Shown in pieces: positions 57,533-64,000 of a stretch of DNA of 64,000 nucleotides. Position 1 is the stretch's first letter, and each line of letters begins with the position of its first letter. The notes beneath the pieces were generated by a model. The model saw only the letters and a list, made by a program, of their open reading frames with translations. It had not been told where the DNA came from and searched no databases. Location: NCBI GenBank assembly GCA_038093975.1, contig JBBPTG010000138.1:1-64000 (forward strand), written 5' to 3'. This stretch comes from Chalciporus piperatus. Taxonomy: Eukaryota > Basidiomycota > Agaricomycetes > Boletales > Boletaceae. Position numbers and translations under genes: made by a program.

Positions 57533-59580
57533 ATGTCGACAGCGACTACATTGACGGCGACAATGACTGACATGGATCCATATCCCCCGCCCACGGGTGG
57601 AGCCTCGCTCCTTCTATCCTTCCGGATGCACACCAAATCCATTCTCATCATCGGTGGTGACGCTCTGGCAGCATCCCGAGCCTTTTCAGCCCTCGAAGCT
57701 GATGCAGCAGTCAAGGTTCTCGTTCACGGTGGACTTGGAGCAGTGTGCGAAGAGCTTCGGTGGAGAGCTGAGCGCGGTCAGCTCGAGGTGCTTGATTGGG
57801 CAAAGCTCTCCGTTCCCGAGGCCTCCTGTGACGCTTTTTCGGACGTGAACGGCGACATTGTAGCCCTCGAGAGCTACATCTCCAACGAACCCATTTCTCT
57901 CCTCTGCGTTACAGATACCACTTCTTCACTACCCTCCGCCTCAGCTGCGCGCGTTCGTGCAACCCAAATCGCCTATTCCTGCCGTAGCCACCGCATTCCT
58001 ATCAACGTGACCGACATGCCAGAACTCTGCGATTTCTCGTTCACGGCAACGCATCGTTTCGTAGATCCAAACTCTTCGTCAAAGAGTCCTTTGCAGGTTG
58101 GCGTAACGACGAATGGAGAGGGCTGCAGGCTTGCGGGGAGAGTGCGCAGGGAAATCGTTGCAGGCCTATCGAAAGACGTCGGTTCTGCGGCGATCAAAGT
58201 GGGGCGGCTACGAAAGATGGCGAAACAACTGGCGATGGAATGCAGTTCCTCGGGTGACGTGGCAGATGGCGAGGCAGGTGAAGATAGCGGTATCATGACC
58301 CCGAACCGTCCCGTTCCCATACAAAACAAATCATCAGGAAAGGCCCGTTCCAATGACAGCAGGGCCGAGGTCGCCAGGCGACGAATGCGGTGGGTCGCCC
58401 AGGTCAGCGAATACTGGCCTATCTCGCGACTCGCGACGATGACAGATCACGAAATGAAAGATATCCTGGACGAAGAGGTTGGTATCGCTTCTTCCAAGGA
58501 CTCTGTCCTAGCCCTCTCCGCGGACGAGAAGAAATCCCAGCATGGGCTCGATATATCCCGTCTTGTTTCTAAAAACGCCAAAGGACGCATTTTCCTCGCT
58601 GGTTCTGGGCCTGGTCACCCATCTTTACTCACGATCGCGACACATAATGTGCTCACGAAGCACGCCGATATCGTTCTCTCCGACAAACTCGTCCCGGCAC
58701 CTGTCCTCGAACTTATCCCACCCCATGTGGAGGTTCGCATTGCGCGCAAATTTCCTGGAAACGCGGATGGCGCCCAGATCGAAATGATGGAGGCAGCCGT
58801 AGAAGCTGCAAACCGTGGTCTAACTGTCGTACGAGTATGTACCGCTCATATCCTACCTCACGACACTATTTCGTGTTGACCATTCGATTCCGCCTACAGC
58901 TCAAACAAGGCGATCCAATCGTATACGGCCGCGCTGGGGAAGAACTCGCCTACTTCCGCGCACACGACTACGCTCCACTGATCCTTCCTGGACTCTCCTC
59001 TGCCATCGCGGCACCCGCTTGTGCTGGCATCCCCGTGACGCACCGTGGCGTCGCAGAGTCATTCGTCGTGTGCACTGGCGTCGGGAGACAAGGCAAAGAA
59101 GTCGCGCTCCCAGGGTACGACCGCGCCCGCACTCTCCTCATCCTCATGGGCGTCGCCCGACTCGCCGAGGTTGTTCGTGCCCTGGTGTCATCGCCCGCGT
59201 CGGTTGGAAAAACCGGGGGCGGGAGCGGGAGCGGTGGGGGACGACGCGATGGTCCTGCATACCCTCCATATACCCCGATCGCGATCATCGAACGTGGATC
59301 GTTGCCAGATCAACGCGTACTCGTGTCGACGGTCGAGGATGTGGAGAGTGCATTGGCGAGCATTGGGGAACAACGACCGCCTGGGATGATCGTGATCGGG
59401 TGGGCCGTACTTGCGTTTGGACGGAGGGGGGGTGAAGGCGGGGATGCTGGAGAGGGGGTACTGGAAGACGTCGATGAAAAGGGGCGAGAGGTGAGGGATC
59501 GAGAACGAGTCGCGCGGTGGCTTGGTGGTCGGAAGTGGGACGTTTGGGAAGGGATGGGTGAAGAATGGGTCGATCTGTGA
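57533..59580 (+). CDS. Siroheme synthase, MET8-MET1 fusion
   Basis: Two exons (57533-58834, 58900-59580) encode 660 residues. The N-terminal half is a Met8-like NAD-dependent precorrin-2 dehydrogenase/ferrochelatase: ILIIGGDALAASRAFSAL, INVTDMPELCDF, QVGVTTNGEGCRLAGRVR. The C-terminal half is an SAM-dependent uroporphyrinogen-III methyltransferase (Met1/CobA): IFLAGSGPGHPSLLT, VRLKQGDPIVYGRAGEEL, PGLSSAIAAPACAGIPVTHRG, and TPIAIIERGSLPDQR. Together they turn uroporphyrinogen III into siroheme, the cofactor of sulfite and nitrite reductase. Yeast uses two genes; some fungi use this CysG-like fusion. Motif I reads GPGHP where bacteria have GPGDP. A Gly/Ser-rich insertion (GKTGGGSGSGGG) sits in the methyltransferase. 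Confidence 0.92.
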
Positions 59581-59643
59581 CATTGAACAAAAATGAAAGC
59601 AAAAAAATGAAAAACCGCAATTGCGACCAATAGATGTATTGAC

Positions 59644-59820
59644 TGACGACGATGGTGCGCAGATAATGGATGCACTGCGACAGAGTCGTAGCTCAGGGTT
59701 ACCAAATATTGACGGTTGACGCTGCTACATAGAGTGATTCCCTCCCCGACATGGCACCTCTGACACCTGAAGGCCTGATGCTTGATACATGATGGAGAAC
59801 AATCAAAGCTGGCCATTTCC
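59644..59820. repeat. Dispersed repeat, copy B
   Basis: Matches 7118-7300 in shared blocks: GACGACGATGGTGC, ATAATGGATGCACT, GATTCCCTCCCCG, and ATGATGGAGAACAATCAAAG. Moderately diverged. It is downstream of the siroheme gene. Confidence 0.6.
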
Positions 59821-60009
59821 AGTAGCCTCGAAAAGGGGAAAAATCCTGGGGAGATGCGATAACGTAGGATGCCAAGTGGATCGAGCTAAGTACCCCTGAG
59901 GAACATCGCACCGGTCCACCGGTCCGATCTCACGATCTGTTCAGAAATCACCGTCACATCCAACACTGTTACAGAACGAGTTTTTCCACTCTGCCACTGA
60001 ACTTCCAGG

Positions 60010-61649
60010 ATGTCAAGACTCACACATCTCCCAGAAGACATCCTCATTCGCATCGTATCCTTTCTCTCGCCGCCGGACATTATCAGGCTTCGACAGGTAA
60101 GCATGGTTGAGATCATCGATGCGTTGATTGCCGTTGATGGCCCCTGCCGGATCGACTCGATGATCATCTAGGTCTCTAAGACAGTGTGTTCAGTGACACA
60201 CCAGCCCGTGGTTTGGATCCGTGCATACAGGAATGCTGCACTTCCCCGACCTCCACTACCACATCTACGTGCCGGTGACAAAGAGGGATTGAACTTCCTC
60301 GAGCGTACATTAGTCCAATCTGCAAAATTGGAACCTTGGTCTGCTCGCCACCTCGATCTGGATGCTTTTCGCACATTCCGAGTCCCCACAGCTGCCAACT
60401 ACGCGACTCAGTACCACTTGCCGCGATGGGGATCATGGTTGATCATGGCCATTGAGTCATCCGTGGTCTATCGCAACTTCAACTCAGACGACCCGCAAAC
60501 TCATGTCTTATTTCGTTTTGACGAAGAAATCAGAAGGTTCGACTGTGCTGACACGGTCAGTCTCGTGGGTCATCCCCTCACATACGTGCTTGTCGGGTCT
60601 TGGAAGAGTGATGACTATTCACTGTAAGTTTAAGTTTCAATTGTATCGAACCAATGACTGATGGCATGAAATGCGATAGGACCTTGTTGAAGATTGTTGG
60701 CCACTTTCGTTCTTCACTCTCGGTAGAGGCTGTTCCGCTTTCATTTCCAGAAGACGATCAAGTCGACAGTCTGACTGCTGGTCCACGACACGTCTGCATG
60801 TATACATACGGCGATCCACGGCAAAAGGAATTGGATCTCGTGCTGCTCGACGTGACAACACAGAAGATATACTATCCAGCATTGAAGGGGGTGGTAAGTT
60901 TTGTGTGGCATCATCCGTCTGGCTATAATAAACTGGAAGCAAAGGCAGAGGAAATACTCGAGCGTTTGCCGCATCCCCATTATGACTTGCGCACCTCGGG
61001 TTTCGTCTTAACAGACACGCATCTTCTTGCCGCCTTCCGCACGGTGGATGGGGACCAGCACGTACAGGCATTCCGGCTTCCTTCGGAAGTGGAGTCCGGT
61101 GCTACTGCCGAGGACGATGGGATATTACGGATGACACACGAAGGGATATGCAAGGGCATGGAAACACCCGACTCGGTCCTCCGTCAGAATAAGGTCACCA
61201 ACGTTGGAGGGGTGCAGACGACAGAGATACGAGTCATGATTTCTGGTTTTCAGATAGATGGCTCCGACAGCCTCATCGGCTACGAGTACAGCGCCGTAGA
61301 CCTCACTCTGACCACTTCAACTTCTTCCGGAATTGGAACAATCACACTGTCACAGTGTACCCCTCTGATCTCCTTGCCAGGTGAATACGCGACCTTGTTG
61401 GAGGTGGCAAGTTCAGAGGATGGGTTCGGACGCGGTCTGTGCGGCATTGCCGGCGGCATTTCACATTACATTCAAACGTTTTCTGTGGATGCGAGCGGAC
61501 CAGTATGTCGGGTTGATCTTGGGCCAAGGAGGGATGTGTCGGTGCTTTACCCTCGGTTTATTAGAGTCAAAGCCAGTGCATGGAATGGCGAAGTTTGGTG
61601 TGCCAGGACTGGGATGGGTGATGACATCAGGGTGCATAAATTTGTATGA
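60010..61649 (+). CDS. F-box protein, 502 residues
   Basis: Exons 60010-60096, 60172-60623 and 60680-61649 sum to 1509 nt. The very N-terminus LTHLPEDILIRIVSFLSPPDIIRLRQVSKTVCSV is a classical F-box. The rest, with repeated beta-strand-like segments (TYVLVGSWKSDDYSL, LDLVLLDVTTQKIYYP, GFVLTDTHLLAAFRTVDGD), suggests a propeller-like substrate domain. It would be an SCF ubiquitin-ligase adaptor. A further in-frame 51-nt intron at 60894-60944 is possible and would shorten the protein to 485 residues. It is unrelated in sequence to the three copies described above. Confidence 0.8.
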
Positions 61650-62199
61650 TTTGATAGTGAATATTTGACATTTGACTTGATGATCGACTGAACTTGTAAA
61701 GGACCTTCATCCTCGATGCTCCTCAATACTGCACTGACTGGCATGCTGGGGTATCCAGTTTCTCTGGATCAAGATAGATGCTTCTCCGCTCCGCGAAAAG
61801 ACAGTCCTCTCACGCCAAATCAGATCTTAACGACGAACCCTTTGACAGCATTGTGGATTCATGTTCACTATGGTGCCAACCACGCCCAATCCTCGGTTTC
61901 CAGCTGAGATTCCCAGCTGAATACACCCCATCTGATGGTCTGCGGGTGTTCGCGTCCACTCAGATTCGGTGTGGGATGCAGCTATCTGTGAGGTTCGGAA
62001 GGGCAGTGATGCCTTCCGGGTTCCTTATTAGACGTTGATGTCATCCTGGTGCGCTTGCCCCACTGGATTAATGGGTATTATTTAGGGCCCATACCCCCGT
62101 GCCAAATTGAAGGAGGAGACCTTGCAGCATTTCGGGTTCACGTCGTTGGACGAGTAACGGCGCTCAGGTTGTGCCTGGGTCCTCCCCCTTGCTTTGCTC
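61650..62199. other. Intergenic, no gene
   Basis: About 550 bp with short ORFs only. The 5' part of the FunK1 kinase gene is expected here but is not recognisable. Confidence 0.45.
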
Positions 62200-62853
62200 C
62201 CCCAAACTGACGAACCCCGTGTTCTCCGAGTCTATTCCATCATATTCCGGCTGAAGCCAATCACCGAGCTCGTCGGAGACGTGTTTTTGCACGCTTGGTT
62301 GGAGACAGTGATGTGTGAGTCGTGTCCATTGCTGAACTGCAATCAACTCATATCGGCTCTTCCACGAAGGTCACCTTGCTCTGTGGAAGCACGACGTTCA
62401 CCATCGAGACACCATCCCATCCAATCTCATGTATCTGATTGTGAACGGGAAGATCGTGGGTGTCCTGAATGATTTTGATCTTGCTTCAATCGGGGATGGT
62501 GTCACTGGGACCGAGCGTACGGGCACAGTCCCGTTCATGGCGATTGCTCTTCTCAGACCTCAAGGGGCCCGCGGTCGAATCCCACATCTGTACGAACATG
62601 ACGCCGAGTCATCTGGGTCCTGGTCTGGGTTGCCCTTCGCTATGAAAACGGGAAGCTGAGCGAGCGAAATCGATTCTTTGACAAGTGGCTGACAGCCGAT
62701 GCGGATACATGCCGCAAGAGCAAGACTGACTTTCTGCAAGACCCAGTGGGACGGCTTCGTTTAATGTCTGGAGTGGGCCATGAACGGACTTTGTGGGTCG
62801 CTAACAAGTGCTTGTCGGCGTTGCTTGCCAAGGCAGTTTCCGATCTATCCTAG
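62200..62853 (+). pseudogene. FunK1-type protein kinase relic
   Basis: Pieces read RVLRVYSIIFRLKPITEL, DVFLHAWLETVM, then HHRD(T)IPSNLMYLIVNGKIVGVLNDFDLASI, GTERTGTVPFMAI, HLYEHDAESS, and after a frame change IWVLVWVALRYENGKLSERNRFFDKWL up to LLAKAVSDLS at 62853. This is the FunK1 family, kinases expanded in multicellular basidiomycetes, with the HRD Asp and a DFD instead of DFG. The N-terminal lobe is missing, and one base is lost near 62608 (GAGTC-ATCTGG), so the gene cannot make a whole kinase. The conserved pieces are still close to consensus, so the loss is probably recent. Confidence 0.75.
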
Positions 62854-63174
62854 AGAGGCACGGAATCAAACTGCGGAAAGACAGATGACGCTATGTGGGA
62901 TCTGCTTTCGATTGTGGTATCCACAGCCATAAGTTGTATAGTAGAAACATAATTATACCGCCGCAAGAATGCCCATGCGGATAGCAGAGTTCAATGCACC
63001 TCAGGTTCTGCTTCAGTCAAGGTTTGCTGTATTATCTAGGGGCAACTTCAGCATAACAAATTCGGTTCACTGTATCTGACAACTTGGGGAGGCATTATGA
63101 TTACAGGGATAGAGTCAAACATACAACCCATAAATAACAACAGAAAGCATGGTTATATACACCTCATTCAATCC
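62854..63174. other. Convergent intergenic stretch
   Basis: About 320 bp, no gene recognised. Confidence 0.4.
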
Positions 63175-64000
63175 TTACACATCGACGGTCGAACTTCGTG
63201 CGGTGGCTACCGGAGCCGGGACTAACGAGAACTTGGAAGAGCTGAGTGCGTGGTTGTCGATCGCGATACCTGATAGCAGTCGGTGAAATGAGTCAACACA
63301 GGCAGAAGGGAGGGAACCCTTGGACGCACTTTGGGTCGCGTTCGCGGTCTTGTAGATTCCAATGAGTCGATGGCTCAGTTCAAACATGTCGTTTCTACGA
63401 GATGCTCGGGTCTGGAATTCGATAAAAAAGGATGTTCAACTGACCTCAGCGAGATGATGATGAACTGCGCGTTCTTGGTACGATCTTTGATGTAGTTGGC
63501 GACGATGGAGACGTTTCGGAAATCGAGCGCGGCATCGATCTCATCCATGAAGTAGAGTGGCGTGGGCTGAGAGGAAACCCGTCAGGGGCAACCTGAACCA
63601 CAGTCGACGAATGGACTGACCTTGAAAACGTGAAGGGCGAATACCAGAGCAAGGGAACTCAAGGTCTGCAGGTGTTGCAGGTTATTTTTCATGCATGACT
63701 GGACGAGAGCACAACGCACCTTTTCTCCGCCTGAAAGATTAGAAATGTTCTTCCAACTCTTCTTCGGCGGCATCACACTGAAGATGATCCCCTCCGAGAA
63801 AGGATCCATACTATCGACCAACTCCAGCTCAGCATTCCCTCCTAGAGTGATCATCTAGTTCCACGAACAAACGACATGGTATCAACCGTCCACCTCAAAG
63901 AACGCACGGAAAAGGCACAAACCTGGTACATCTCCTTCAGTTTCAGAGATATCATACTGAAGCCTGCCATGAACTCGTCTAGACGCTGCTTCCTGAGGTT
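63175..64000 (-). CDS. SMC4: SMC4 condensin subunit, C-terminal end (partial)
   Basis: The gene runs off the right edge; only the C-terminal head is inside. FMAGFSMISLKLKEMYQMITLGGNAELELVDSMDPFSEGI and SVMPPKKSWKNISNLSGGEK carry the ABC signature; then TLSSLALVFALHVFK, PTPLYFMDEIDAALD with the Walker B and catalytic Glu, VSIVANYIKDRTKNAQFIIISL and RNDMFELSHRLIGIYK. An intron lies between GGEK and TLSS, and others follow. These exact phrases are typical of SMC4, the condensin ATPase subunit that compacts chromosomes in mitosis. The C-terminus after IYK is a species-specific Ser/Ala tail ending TARSSTVDV. Confidence 0.9.

Overview
The window is nuclear DNA from a basidiomycete fungus, most likely a mushroom-forming agaricomycete. 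The signs are short GT-AG introns (about 47-70 nt), very small exons, a FunK1-type kinase relic, a TET/JBP-like dioxygenase relic, HNH-nuclease paralogues, several F-box proteins and a Ty3-type LTR. No rRNA, tRNA or CRISPR was seen. All exon models are read by eye from splice sites, frame and family motifs; there is no transcript or database support.

Layout. 0-7.3 kb is repeat-rich: a gag-like ORF next to an LTR, inserted into a decayed TET/JBP-like gene, then a truncated TRM44 fragment and an F-box gene (copy 1). 7.5-20.8 kb is ordinary: EthD protein, M17 leucine aminopeptidase, an unknown protein, the SNF1/AMPK kinase, a small coiled-coil protein and a PUF RNA-binding protein. A gene-poor 4 kb follows. 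24.8-40.9 kb holds another F-box protein, an amidohydrolase, an unknown basic protein, UTP14 (ribosome biogenesis), an MRH-domain sorting receptor, and the 49-kDa subunit of respiratory complex I. 41.3-45.1 kb has two HNH-nuclease paralogues pointing at each other with a broken F-box copy between them. 45.6-53.7 kb has secreted or wall-related genes (GH16 glucanase, KRE9/KNH1-like protein) and a tandem pair of dienelactone hydrolases. 54-64 kb has a third, broken F-box copy, a FAS1 protein, a MET8-MET1 siroheme fusion enzyme, an F-box protein, a FunK1 kinase relic and the C-terminal end of SMC4.

The genes are mostly unrelated housekeeping functions rather than one pathway. The most striking observation is splicing: three unrelated genes (PUF, amidohydrolase, complex I 49-kDa) each need an exon of exactly 10 nt to keep a conserved protein in frame, and the complex I gene also appears to need a 2-nt exon. 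Other small exons (23, 24, 24, 27, 27 nt) occur in the aminopeptidase and dienelactone hydrolases. The second theme is duplication and decay: three dispersed F-box copies, a dispersed intergenic repeat, nested insertion into a TET/JBP gene, and paired HNH genes that share intron positions but differ in base composition.
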